Source: Betaproteobacteria bacterium (GTDB lineage: Bacteria > Pseudomonadota > Gammaproteobacteria > Burkholderiales > SG8-39). From it: a stretch of 31,772 nt of DNA. Every line of letters begins with the position of its first letter. The stretch's first letter is position 1. A model generated the notes under the pieces. It was not told the origin of the DNA. It did no database searches and worked only from the letters and a program-made list of their open reading frames with translations. Location: assembly GCA_005884335.1 (NCBI GenBank), contig VBCJ01000291.1, positions 1 to 31,772 on the forward strand, written 5' to 3'. This document shows positions 19,601 through 27,045 of this stretch, one piece after another. The translations under genes and the position numbers were made by a program.

Positions 19601-20542
19601 GACACCTACGTCAGCGCGAGCATCGGCATCACGCTGTTCCCGGCCGACGGCGACAACCCCGAAGCCCTGGTCATGAACGCCGACACCGCCATGTATCGCG
19701 CCAAGGAACAGGGCCGCAATACCTACCAGTACTTCACCCGCGAGATGAACGAGCGGGCGCTCGCGCGCGTGCGGATGGAGGCGGCGCTGCGCCGGGCCAT
19801 CGATCAAAAAGAGTTTCTCCTCCACTACCAGCCCAAGGTGGCCCTCGAGAGCCGCCTCATCTGCGGTTTCGAGGCGCTGCTGCGCTGGCGGCATCCCGAG
19901 AAGGGTTTGGTCCTGCCGGGGGAATTCGTTTCGGTCCTGGAGGACACCGGCCTGATCGTGCCGGTGGGCGAAAGGGTGTTGCGCGAAGTGTGCGCCCAGA
20001 TTCAGGCATGGCAGCGGGACGGGCTCGCGGTAAAGCCCGTGACGGTGAACCTCTCCGCGCGCCAGTTCCAGCAAAAGGATTTCGAGTCCATCGTGAGGCA
20101 CATCCTGCGCGAAGCGGGCATCGATCCTTCGCTCGTCCAGTTCGAGCTCACCGAGTCCCTGCTGATGAGCGATCCGGAGGGCGCCGCGCGCACGCTTCGC
20201 GGGCTGAAAGACTCGGGCGTGAGGATCTCGGTGGACGATTTCGGGACGGGCTACTCGAGCCTCGCGTACCTGAAGCGTTTCCCGATCGATGCGCTCAAGA
20301 TCGACCACTCCTTCATTCGCGACATCACCACCGACCCGGAGGACGCCATGATCACGCTCGCGATCATCGGCCTCGCGCACAGCCTCAAACTGAAGGTCGT
20401 GGCCGAGGGCGTGGAAACGCAGGAGCAACTCGAGCTGCTCGCCGCGAACGGCTGCGACGAGATCCAGGGCTATTACTTCTCGATCCCGACGACGGCCGAG
20501 GAGTGCGAGAAGATGTTGAGGGAAAACCGCCGCCTCGTCTGA
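16649..20542 (+). CDS. Multi-PAS/GAF GGDEF-EAL c-di-GMP protein
   Basis: A 1297-residue soluble signalling protein. Order (approximate): PAS1 30-145, GAF1 160-310, PAS2 325-445, PAS3 455-575, PAS4 580-700, GAF2 715-860, GGDEF 870-1030, EAL 1040-1290. The cyclase active site is intact (GGDEF near 947) with an I-site RSGD exactly five residues before it. The phosphodiesterase domain has the EAL motif (FEALLRW), NLSARQF, ELTES, VDDFGTGYSS, ALKID and AEGVET, so both activities look possible. PAS1 and PAS2 share the phrases DWYWEQD, F-FT and GYRG, which indicates an internal duplication. No membrane helix is seen. The start may be ATG 16649 or 16661. It lies 24 bases after the membrane cyclase and may be co-regulated. 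Confidence 0.9.
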   Translation: MPARMRQSARPRQKGNDRAAPKQASEGPGESEARFRAIAELSGDWYWEQDASHRFTWAFVRGGSAGAVSSIIGKTRWELGEQPLNGTWEEHRRLLDARQPFSDFHVRLVDENGAEHFFSTTGVPTFDSAGIFTGYRGLARRITQRKRAEQLLRLEHTVARSVTEADSVAAALKAVIRTVCEAQDWECGRFFRVDDEAGALRFAEAWSKPGPQFDRYIEHSRKVAYIPGVGLAGKVWQSGEPMWVADITRDARVWQQAIAVEAGMHGAFVFPVNSGGKTIGVLAFNSTEIREPDEHLMQAIHVIGAQIGQFVQRKQAEEVLRESEERFRNLTELSSDWYWEQDENFRFTMVSDNLHRRLGPLTQSVIGKARWELPTLNMTEADWAAHRALLKAHQPFRDLQWHRLDNAGKLQIASISGKPIFDSEGRFCGYRGIGRDITESRRSEEALLRFRASMDMSDDMILLVDRKTMRFVDVNETVCRNLGYSREAFLAMTPADILPVTRKELETAYDEMIATGSTQGMRSEYLCKDGSKLPFESRRRVMRSGDSWIIVVTARDIRERIAREEALRKSNERFDMAVRATNDVIWDWDLITDEIWWNENFTKVFGHPREAPDRSVKSWYEGIHPDDQGRVIAGVHRVIGAGGEYWSDEYRFRRHDGSFVHVLDRGQVILDGTGRAVRMIGAMADISSRKQAEERIHNQALRQRLIAEFGQQAFASSDVEDVLSRAVELVTVALEADYCTVLELDESAKQLLIKAASGWPSEMMARRTVAVRPGGRLEFVLSRREPLVTEDLAKDERFSDSPLVRLGVRSGIQVPIFGTAGTFGILSAHARAERHFGPDDASFLQSVANILAVAIERRSAEERLERLAQFDSLTGLPNRHLFHDRLMKTVAHARRSGEPMAVLFIDLDRFKLVNDTQGHSAGDKLLKEAAARLSQCVRSGDTVGRFGGDEFGAIVSELAKPGDAGVVAQKVLDALARPFKLDSHDTYVSASIGITLFPADGDNPEALVMNADTAMYRAKEQGRNTYQYFTREMNERALARVRMEAALRRAIDQKEFLLHYQPKVALESRLICGFEALLRWRHPEKGLVLPGEFVSVLEDTGLIVPVGERVLREVCAQIQAWQRDGLAVKPVTVNLSARQFQQKDFESIVRHILREAGIDPSLVQFELTESLLMSDPEGAARTLRGLKDSGVRISVDDFGTGYSSLAYLKRFPIDALKIDHSFIRDITTDPEDAMITLAIIGLAHSLKLKVVAEGVETQEQLELLAANGCDEIQGYYFSIPTTAEECEKMLRENRRLV

Positions 20543-20601
20543 AACGGACGCGCGCTCCGGTGCCGAGAGGCGTATCATCGCCGCTTTGTCCGCGGCTCCT
20601 T

Positions 20602-21474
20602 ATGAGCGCAAGCGCCTTTTTTCTGCTTAAACCCCACACCCGCGACCTCGGCGGGTTTTCGGTGCGGAGAGTGCTCCCCGGGATGCCGCACCGCATGGTC
20701 GGCCCGTTCATCTTTTTCGATCACATGGGTCCTGCGGATTTCGCGCCAGGCGCCGGAATCGACGTGCGCCCGCATCCGCACACAGGCCTGGCGACGGTCA
20801 CCTATTTGTTCGAGGGCGAAATCCTGCACCGTGACAGCCTCGGCACCGTGCAGGCGATCGAACCGGGCGACGTCAACTGGATGACCGCTGGGCGCGGCAT
20901 CGTTCATTCGGAGCGCACCGCGCCGGAGCTGCGCCGCACGGGCGCGCGCCTGCAGGGTCTGCAAACTTGGGTCGCGCTCCCGAAAAAGAACGAGCTCGCC
21001 GATCCCGCGTTCAGCCATCACCCCAAGGCGACGCTGCCGCGGATTTCCGCTCCCGGCTTGGAATTGCGTGTCGTCGCGGGCAGCGCCTTCGGGAAACGCT
21101 CACCCGCACCCGTGTTTACCCAAACCCTCTTCGTCGGAGTCGAGATCGACGCCGGCCGCGCCTTCGAGCTCGAGGCCGAGCACGAAGAGCGGGCCGTATA
21201 CGCTCTCGAGGGGGACGTGACCGTGGCCGGTACGCCTCTCCCGCCGCAGCACATGGCGGTCATCGCACATCGCGAGCCGGTAGAGGTGAAGGCGCTGACG
21301 CGGGCCCGCCTGATGCTGATCGGCGGGGAAAAAACGGACGGAGAGCGCTTGATCTGGTGGAACTTCGTCGCGAGCTCGCGCGCGCTCCTGGAAGAGGCGA
21401 AGCTTCGCTGGCGCGAGCAGCGCTTCGCCCACGTCCCAGGGGACGACGAGTTCATCCCGCTTCCAGAGGCATAG
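20602..21474 (+). CDS. Pirin-family bicupin protein
   Basis: A 290-residue pirin homologue. The N-terminal cupin keeps the metal ligands His58, His60 (RPHPHTG), His102 and Glu104 (GIVHSER), matching the spacing of human pirin. LQTWVALP and the C-terminal LMLIGGEK block are also typical. Pirins bind iron; some have quercetinase activity and others act as redox-linked regulators, so the exact role is open. ATG 20602 is chosen because homology begins there (FFLLKPHTRDLGGFSVRRVLP); the open frame extends far upstream inside the previous gene without support. The gene is 16 bases before pepN and likely co-transcribed. Confidence 0.9.
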   Translation: MSASAFFLLKPHTRDLGGFSVRRVLPGMPHRMVGPFIFFDHMGPADFAPGAGIDVRPHPHTGLATVTYLFEGEILHRDSLGTVQAIEPGDVNWMTAGRGIVHSERTAPELRRTGARLQGLQTWVALPKKNELADPAFSHHPKATLPRISAPGLELRVVAGSAFGKRSPAPVFTQTLFVGVEIDAGRAFELEAEHEERAVYALEGDVTVAGTPLPPQHMAVIAHREPVEVKALTRARLMLIGGEKTDGERLIWWNFVASSRALLEEAKLRWREQRFAHVPGDDEFIPLPEA

Positions 21475-21490
21475 CAGGAAAGCACCACCG

Positions 21491-24106
21491 ATGCGTGATC
21501 CCGCGCCCGTTCCGATTCGCCTCGAGGACTACGCGCCGCCCGCTTTTCTGATCGAGACCGTCGATCTCGACATCGAGTTGTTCGAGGATCACGCTCGCCT
21601 CCGCTCCCGTCTCAAATGTTCGCGCAATCCCAAGTCGGCCGATCCGAACGCGCCCCTCGTGCTCGACGCCGAGGAGCTCGAATTCGTGTCGGCGACGTTG
21701 GACGGCAGGAAGCTTGCCGCGGGTGACTATGTACTCGGAGACGCGCATCTCACTATCGCGAAGGCACCGGCGCGCTTGGTTCTGGAAACCGCGTGCAAGA
21801 TCACCCCGCGCAAGAACACCCAGCTCATGGGGCTGTATGCTGCCGAGAACGGTTTCTTCACCCAGTGCGAGGCCGAGGGCTTCCGGCGCATCACCTACTT
21901 CATCGACCGGCCGGACGTGATGGCAAAGTACACGGTGACGATCCACGCCGACCGCGAGAGGTATCCGGTGCTCCTCTCGAACGGCAATCTCGTCGGGAGC
22001 GGCGCGGAGGCCGGCGCCCGCCATTGGGCCAAGTGGCAGGACCCCTTTCGCAAGCCTTGCTACCTCTTCGCCATGGTCGCGGCGAAGCTGGACAAGCTCG
22101 AGGACCAATTCGTCACGCGCTCGGGCCGGCACGTGCGCCTCGCGATCTACGTCGATCCGGGCAAGCTCGACCAGTGCGGCTTCGCCATGCAGGCGCTGAA
22201 AAAATCCATGAAGTGGGACGAGGACGTGTTCGGCCTGGAAGTTGACCTCGATGATTATGCGATTGTCGCAGTGGGCGACTTCAACATGGGCGCGATGGAA
22301 AACAAGGGCCTCAACATCTTCAACACCAAGTACGTGCTCGCGCGGCCGGATACCGCCACCGACGGCGATTACCTCGGCATCGACCGCGTCATCGCGCACG
22401 AGTACTTCCACAACTGGACAGGCAACCGCGTCACCTGCCGCGACTGGTTTCAGTTGTCGCTCAAGGAAGGGCTCACCGTCTTCCGTGACCAGGAGTTCGG
22501 AGCGGACAACTATTCCCGGGCGGTCGAGCGCGTCCGCGAGGTGCGCGACCTGCGCGTCGGGCAGTTCGCCGAGGATGCGGGGCCGATGGCGCATCCCGTG
22601 CGTCCGGCCTCCTACATGGAGATCAACAATTTCTACACGAGCACCGTCTACGAGAAAGGCGCGGAAGTCGTGCGCATGATCCGCACCCTGATCGGCGCGC
22701 AGAATTTCCGCAAGGGGATGGACCTGTACTTCGCGCGGCACGACGGGCAGGCGGTGACCTGCGACGATTTCGTGCGGGCGATGGCCGATGCCGCGGGCGC
22801 CGACCTCTCGCAGTTCATGCGATGGTACGACCAGGCCGGGACGCCGGTACTCGAGGTCGCGGGCGAGTACGACGCTGCCGAAAAACGCTACGTGCTCTCG
22901 GCAAAGCAGTCCTGTCCGCCTACGCCCGGGCAGGAAACGAAGCTGCCTTTCCACATTCCTTTCGCGGTCGGGTTGGTCGGGCCGGACGGCCGCGATCTGC
23001 TCGCCGAAGGCACGCACGTGCTGTCGGTGAAGCAGCCGGAGGAGCGCTTCGTTTTTGAAAACGTCGGTGCGAAACCCGTGCTTTCCCCGCTGCGCAATTT
23101 TTCCGCTCCAGTGATCGTCAGGCACGAATACACCGAGGCCGAGCTCACGCATCTCATGGCGCGCGATTCCGACGCCTTCAACCGGTGGGAGGCCGGCCAG
23201 CGGCTTGCGCTCGGCATCATGCTGCGAGGAATCACTGCGGCGCAGGGCGGCCGCGCGCTCGAGGTGCCGCGCGACTTCGTCGACGCAGCTGGGCGCGTGG
23301 TGGCGGATTCATCGAGGGATCCCGCGTTCGCGGCCGAAATGCTCGCGCTGCCTCCGGAAAACTACATCGCCGAACAGGTGGCGATCGTCGACCCGGACGC
23401 GATCCACGCGGTGCGAGACGAGCTGAGGCGGCGCCTCGCCGCCGCGATGAGGGAGGAATTGCGCGCTGTCTACCGCGCGCATCGGGTCGCGGGTCCCTAC
23501 TCGTCCGATGCCGTCTCCGCCGGCAGGCGCGCGCTCAAGAACTCCGCGCTCGGGCTCCTCATGGAGCCCGACGATGCCGGCATGCGCGCGCTGTGCATGA
23601 AGCAGTTCGACGCGGCGGACAACATGAGCGATGCGCTCGCGGCGCTTTGCCTGCTCGCCAATTGCGACTGTCCCGAGCGGGCGCCGGCGCTGGATGCCTT
23701 CTACGACAAGTGGAAGAACGAGCCGCTGGTGGTGGACAAGTGGCTCGCGGTGCAATCGACGACCCGGCTGCCCTCGGCGCTCGCCGACGTTAAACGCCTG
23801 ATGACGCACCCGGCGTTCAACATCAGGAACCCCAACAAGGTGTACGCGCTCATCGGCGGATTCCGCGGCAACCAGGTGCGCTTCCACGCAGCCGACGGCT
23901 CGGGCTACGCGTTCCTCGCCGAGCAGGTGATCGCGCTCGACGCGATCAACCCGCAGGTCGCTGCGCGCATGGCGCGCGGCTTCGACCGCTGGAGAAAGTT
24001 CGACGCCGGGCGCCAGGCGCACGCTCGAGCGGCGCTCGAGCGCATCAGTAGCACAAGAGGCGTTTCAAAAGGCGTGCTCGAAATCGCCACGCGCGCCCTG
24101 GCCTGA
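21491..24106 (+). CDS. pepN: Aminopeptidase N (M1 family)
   Basis: An 871-residue zinc metalloaminopeptidase, almost the same length as E. coli PepN. It starts IRLEDYAPPAFLIETVDLDIEL, has the exopeptidase motif GAMEN (near 265) and the zinc-binding HEYFHNW (near 302, HExxH), with the third ligand Glu in SLKEGLTVFRDQEF. The C-terminal PepN helical domain is complete and ends VLEIATRALA. It is a cytosolic enzyme that removes N-terminal residues from peptides during protein turnover. Its ATG lies 16 bases after pirin, with GCAGGAAAG as ribosome site. It converges with the XRE regulator gene, with 21 bases between stops. Nothing looks truncated. Confidence 0.96.
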   Translation: MRDPAPVPIRLEDYAPPAFLIETVDLDIELFEDHARLRSRLKCSRNPKSADPNAPLVLDAEELEFVSATLDGRKLAAGDYVLGDAHLTIAKAPARLVLETACKITPRKNTQLMGLYAAENGFFTQCEAEGFRRITYFIDRPDVMAKYTVTIHADRERYPVLLSNGNLVGSGAEAGARHWAKWQDPFRKPCYLFAMVAAKLDKLEDQFVTRSGRHVRLAIYVDPGKLDQCGFAMQALKKSMKWDEDVFGLEVDLDDYAIVAVGDFNMGAMENKGLNIFNTKYVLARPDTATDGDYLGIDRVIAHEYFHNWTGNRVTCRDWFQLSLKEGLTVFRDQEFGADNYSRAVERVREVRDLRVGQFAEDAGPMAHPVRPASYMEINNFYTSTVYEKGAEVVRMIRTLIGAQNFRKGMDLYFARHDGQAVTCDDFVRAMADAAGADLSQFMRWYDQAGTPVLEVAGEYDAAEKRYVLSAKQSCPPTPGQETKLPFHIPFAVGLVGPDGRDLLAEGTHVLSVKQPEERFVFENVGAKPVLSPLRNFSAPVIVRHEYTEAELTHLMARDSDAFNRWEAGQRLALGIMLRGITAAQGGRALEVPRDFVDAAGRVVADSSRDPAFAAEMLALPPENYIAEQVAIVDPDAIHAVRDELRRRLAAAMREELRAVYRAHRVAGPYSSDAVSAGRRALKNSALGLLMEPDDAGMRALCMKQFDAADNMSDALAALCLLANCDCPERAPALDAFYDKWKNEPLVVDKWLAVQSTTRLPSALADVKRLMTHPAFNIRNPNKVYALIGGFRGNQVRFHAADGSGYAFLAEQVIALDAINPQVAARMARGFDRWRKFDAGRQAHARAALERISSTRGVSKGVLEIATRALA

Positions 24107-24127
24107 CGCCGCGGCGCCCTGCGGGCC

Positions 24128-24865
24128 TTATTTGCGGCGCTGCATCTCGGCGAACTTGGCCAGCTCCCAGGGCCGGATCGCGACCAGCATGTGCATCGCC
24201 GTGCACTCGTCGAACGGCCTGCGCGTGTCGTCGTTGTGCAAATCTGCGAACTCGTTCGCGACGCGGCGCAGGCGCACCAGCATCGCTTCCCGTGAGGATT
24301 TCGATAGCCGGCCGGTCACGAACAGCATCAGCTCGTCGGGGCCGTCGAAGCGCGTGCGGAAGTACTCGTTTTGTGCCTGGGCCTTGAAGAATTCCTGGAA
24401 CGGGCCGTCGGGAATCCAGGAAAAAGTCCGCGAAAGCAGCAGCCGGTACCGGTTTCCGGGAAGGAGCCTGATGATGCCCATGCGGTCCAGCCGCACGAGG
24501 TGGCGTATGCACTCGGCCTCTGACATGGAATAGGTGCGGATGATTTTCTCCACCGGCCACTGGTGCAGCACGCGCAGCGCAACGAGCACCAATCTCTTGT
24601 CGGCGACGATGGCTTTTTCCGCTTGCGGCGTCAGCCGCGACACGAGCCGATCGCGCCGCTCGAGGGACCGGGTCAGCTCCGCGAGCTCGAGGCCCGCAAA
24701 ATCGAGCACCTGGTCGAGTCGCTTCAAGGTGAAGTCCTTGCGCGAGAACATGCGCTTGACGCTCGCCTCGCTCATGCCAAGGGCGCGCGCCACGCCGGCG
24801 TAGGTCGCGCCCTGCGCCTTGAGCTCGCGCTTGAGCGTGTCGATCAGTGCTGCGCTTGCGCTCAT
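24128..24865 (-). CDS. XRE-family transcriptional regulator
   Basis: A 245-residue regulator with an N-terminal helix-turn-helix of the XRE/Cro type (about 8-60: LKRELKAQGATYAGVARALG, MSEASVKRMFSRKDFTLKRLDQVL). The larger C-terminal part of about 180 residues contains a second winged-helix-like stretch (SMSEAECIRHLVRLDRMGIIRLLPGNRYRLLL) and a helical end of unknown ligand. The ATG at 24865 follows AGGAGG with seven-base spacing. A near-perfect 17-base palindrome covers its promoter -10, which suggests autorepression. The regulated target beyond itself is not evident. Confident as an XRE regulator, not as a named one. Confidence 0.87.
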   Translation of the reverse strand: MSASAALIDTLKRELKAQGATYAGVARALGMSEASVKRMFSRKDFTLKRLDQVLDFAGLELAELTRSLERRDRLVSRLTPQAEKAIVADKRLVLVALRVLHQWPVEKIIRTYSMSEAECIRHLVRLDRMGIIRLLPGNRYRLLLSRTFSWIPDGPFQEFFKAQAQNEYFRTRFDGPDELMLFVTGRLSKSSREAMLVRLRRVANEFADLHNDDTRRPFDECTAMHMLVAIRPWELAKFAEMQRRK

Positions 24866-24889
24866 GTCCTTGCCTCCTGTCGCGCGAAA

Positions 24890-24917
24890 AGTATCACCTG
24901 GCGATACCCTAGGTCAA
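24890..24917 (-). promoter_or_regulatory. Promoter of the XRE regulator with overlapping palindromic operator
   Basis: On the minus strand TTGACC (24917-24912) and GATACT (24895-24890), 16 bases apart, form a good sigma-70 promoter. The 17-base sequence at 24891-24907, GTATCACCTGGCGATAC, is a dyad with seven of eight arm positions paired and overlaps the -10. A site here would block RNA polymerase, as expected for a self-repressing XRE regulator. Confidence 0.6.
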
Positions 24918-25287
24918 AGCCCGCTATACCTTGCGCATGGCGCTTTGCGCGGGCCGAGATCATCCCGAACATGAAACGCGCTGCGGGTGCATTCGCGCCG
25001 GGATGCAACGACCGGGTCCTGGGCGGGGAATCGGGAGGGATGCGCCCGCAGCATCGGCCCGAAGGGCCTGATACCGAAGGGAGACGAAAAAGCGTGGAAC
25101 TCGACCTCGTCATCGGCGCACTGCAGACCTTTGCGGTCCAGTTTTCTCGCTTGCGGGGTGTATCTCGCGACCCACAAGACGGGCGGATCGCAGATTTCAG
25201 CCGAGCCGGTATCGCCCGCACCCGGACGCGGCCTCTGGAGGGAACGCACCGCGCCCGCGGACGATTGTGGTTTTCGCAGAATACGAT
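24918..25287. other. Stretch without a recognised gene
   Basis: About 370 bases between the XRE promoter and the hotdog gene. Several overlapping open frames exist on both strands, but none has a ribosome site with recognisable protein motifs, and their compositions differ from neighbouring proteins. It could be a decayed gene, a long leader or an untranslated RNA; nothing in the sequence decides between these. Confidence 0.4.
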
Positions 25288-25307
25288 TTTGTAAATTAGT
25301 TCACAAA
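25288..25307. promoter_or_regulatory. CRP/FNR-like dyad in an AT-rich patch
   Basis: TGTAA-N6-TCACA on the plus strand (TGTGA-N6-TTACA on the minus) sits within a 20-base near-palindrome with TTT/AAA ends. It differs from the CRP consensus TGTGA-N6-TCACA at one position. It lies just beyond the stop codon of the minus-strand hotdog gene. No gene starts nearby on either strand, so its target is unclear; it could instead be a weak transcript-end hairpin. Confidence 0.35.
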
Positions 25308-25309
25308 AA

Positions 25310-25729
25310 TCAGGTCCGGCCGCGCACCATCGCGACCTTGTCCTGCACGCGCACGTCGAATCGCGCCACGTTGACGACCATGCGCTCGTGCGTGCCGTCG
25401 CCGATCGGTTCCTTTTCGTCGTTCACCGCCACGCGAAAGCTGACCGTGCGGCCTTCCACTTTCACGACTTCGACCTCCGCGCGCACGCGCATGCCCACGG
25501 GCGTCGCCGCGAAGTGGCGGATATCCAGGCGCGTGCCGAGCGACTGATGGCCTCCGGGCAGCAGGTGTTCGATCGCGGCGAGCGCCGCGGCCTCGATCAC
25601 GTTGATCATGACGGGCGTCGCCAGCACGTGCACGCGGCCGCTGCCGACGCGCGGCGCGGTGTGCTCCTCGCCCACGACCAGCTCCGCGGCGCCTTTCAGA
25701 CCGGGCTTCAGGTTCTCCGTCGAGCTCAC
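25310..25729 (-). CDS. FlK-type hotdog-fold acyl-CoA thioesterase (copy A)
   Basis: A 139-residue hotdog protein related to fluoroacetyl-CoA thioesterase FlK. The FlK catalytic triad Thr42-Glu50-His76 is matched in identity and spacing by Thr38 (LATPVM), Glu46 (NVIEAAA) and His72 (DIRHFAATPVG). The later block VEGRTVSFRVAVND and GTHERMVVNV is typical. The enzyme should hydrolyse small acyl-CoA esters; fluoroacetyl-CoA specificity is not implied. GTG 25729 is chosen because GGAG lies six bases upstream and homology begins close by; longer frames run into the divergent intergenic region. It is divergent from a second FlK-type gene. Confidence 0.83.
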   Translation of the reverse strand: MSSTENLKPGLKGAAELVVGEEHTAPRVGSGRVHVLATPVMINVIEAAALAAIEHLLPGGHQSLGTRLDIRHFAATPVGMRVRAEVEVVKVEGRTVSFRVAVNDEKEPIGDGTHERMVVNVARFDVRVQDKVAMVRGRT

Positions 25730-25826
25730 CGGGTTCTCCAGCGGGCATAATAACGCCGGATTGCGGAAGCTTCCCGCAAACCGGGAAGAGCACGGCTCGG
25801 ATATGATCCGCGTAGAGGAATCAGCG

Positions 25827-26228
25827 ATGAAACCCACACTGAAGCCCGGCCTTGCCGCCACGAAGAAAATCGCCGTCGACGAGCCTCGCGTCATCAATTT
25901 CATGGGCGAGGACTGCCGCGTCTACGCCACGCCGCGCATCATCAGCGACGTCGAGTACACGTGCCGGGACTTCCTGCTCGGACACCTCGACCCGGGCGAG
26001 GACTCGGTCGGAACCAAGGTGAACTGGGAGCACGTGGGCCCCGCGCTGCTCGGCGCCGAAATCACGATCTCGATCAAGCTCACGAATGTCGACGGCCGGC
26101 GCGTGAGCTTCGAGGCGACGGTCGACGACGGCCCCGAGGCGGTCGCGCGCGGCACGCACGAGCGGTTCATCGTCGACGTGCAGAAGGTGCGCGAGCGGCT
26201 GCTCAGGAAGAAAGCGCAGCGCGGCTGA
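25827..26228 (+). CDS. FlK-type hotdog-fold acyl-CoA thioesterase (copy B)
   Basis: A 133-residue paralogue of the divergent neighbour. It keeps the triad with identical spacing: Thr35 (YATPRI), Glu43 (SDVEYT) and His69 (NWEHVGPALLG), followed by VDGRRVSFEATVDD and GTHERFIVDV. The ATG at 25827 is supported by AGAGGA seven bases upstream; the ATG at 25803 has no ribosome site. The next gene, aspartate dehydrogenase-like, starts one base after the stop, so the two are an operon and may act in one pathway. The acyl substrate is unknown. Copies A and B are clearly diverged outside the catalytic blocks, so they may have different substrates or form a heteromer. Confidence 0.83.
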   Translation: MKPTLKPGLAATKKIAVDEPRVINFMGEDCRVYATPRIISDVEYTCRDFLLGHLDPGEDSVGTKVNWEHVGPALLGAEITISIKLTNVDGRRVSFEATVDDGPEAVARGTHERFIVDVQKVRERLLRKKAQRG

Positions 26229-26229
26229 C

Positions 26230-27045
26230 ATGCGGGTCGGCCTCCTCGGCGGTGGCGTCATCGCGAGGCTCTTCCTCGAGCACGCGCGCCGCGGCGAGAT
26301 GGACGATGCCGAGATCGTCGCGATAGAGGGGCGCAGCGAGGCTTCACGCGGCAAGGCTCTCGCCCGCGAGTTCGCCCTGCCCTTCGTCATCGGAGCGAAC
26401 AAGCTGATCGAGGCGCGGCCCGAAGTCGTCATCGAGGCTGCCTCGCACGAGGCCGTGCGCGAGCACGCCGAGGCGCTGCTCTCCGGCGGCATCGCGGTCA
26501 TCGTGCTCTCGGGCGGGGCGCTGTGCGACGACGGGCTGCGCGCGCGTCTGGAGCGCGCTTCGGCCAAGCACCGCGCGCTGCTCTACGTTCCCTCGGGCGG
26601 GATCGGGGGACTCGACGCGCTCAAGGCCGCATGCGCGGCCGGCGTGGACGACGTGAGCATCACCGTGACCAAGCCGCCGGTGGCGTGGAAGGGCATTGCC
26701 TACGTCGAGCGCATGAAAATCGATCTCGAGCGCCTGGCCGGTCCTGTGACCTTGTTCGAGGGCACGGCGCGCGAGGGCGTGCCGCACTTTCCGGCGAACG
26801 TCAACATCGCGGCGGTGCTTTCGCTCGCCGGCATCGGCTTCGACCGCACGCGCCTGAAAGTGGTGGCCGACCCGGCGCTGAAGTTCAACACCCACTTCGT
26901 CACGATCCGCGGCAAGACCGGCACGATCGATCTTCGTTTCGAGAGCGTGCCCTCCCCGGACAATCCCAAGACCGCGATGCTCGCCTGTTACAGCGCGCTC
27001 GCCGCGTTCAGGCAGTTCAACTCGCCGGTGCGCTACGGGACTTAG
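26230..27045 (+). CDS. nadX: L-aspartate dehydrogenase-like (NadX/DUF108) NAD(P)-dependent enzyme
   Basis: A 271-residue protein with an N-terminal Rossmann motif (VGLLGGGVIARLF), the loop EAASHEAVREH, VPSGGIGGLDALKAA, and the C-terminal dehydrogenase part FPANVNIAAVLSLAG with the conserved His in FNTHFVTIRG (near 222). This matches the aspartate dehydrogenase/DUF108 family, which oxidises L-aspartate to iminoaspartate with NAD(P), usually for NAD synthesis or amino-acid catabolism. No other NAD-synthesis gene is nearby; the partner is an FlK-type thioesterase, so a role on another amino acid is possible. The ATG at 26230 lies one base after the upstream stop. Its 3' end overlaps the convergent cyclase by 29 bases. 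Confidence 0.8.
   Translation: MRVGLLGGGVIARLFLEHARRGEMDDAEIVAIEGRSEASRGKALAREFALPFVIGANKLIEARPEVVIEAASHEAVREHAEALLSGGIAVIVLSGGALCDDGLRARLERASAKHRALLYVPSGGIGGLDALKAACAAGVDDVSITVTKPPVAWKGIAYVERMKIDLERLAGPVTLFEGTAREGVPHFPANVNIAAVLSLAGIGFDRTRLKVVADPALKFNTHFVTIRGKTGTIDLRFESVPSPDNPKTAMLACYSALAAFRQFNSPVRYGT

Noticed and set aside
19453..20601. Long N-terminal extension of pirin
   Set aside because: It is the out-of-frame shadow of the GGDEF-EAL gene; pirin homology begins at the ATG 20602.
24563..25294. Open frames covering the XRE promoter and the geneless stretch as a real protein
   Set aside because: No ribosome site, no recognisable motif, and several competing frames of similar length; the part before 24865 is antisense to the XRE gene.
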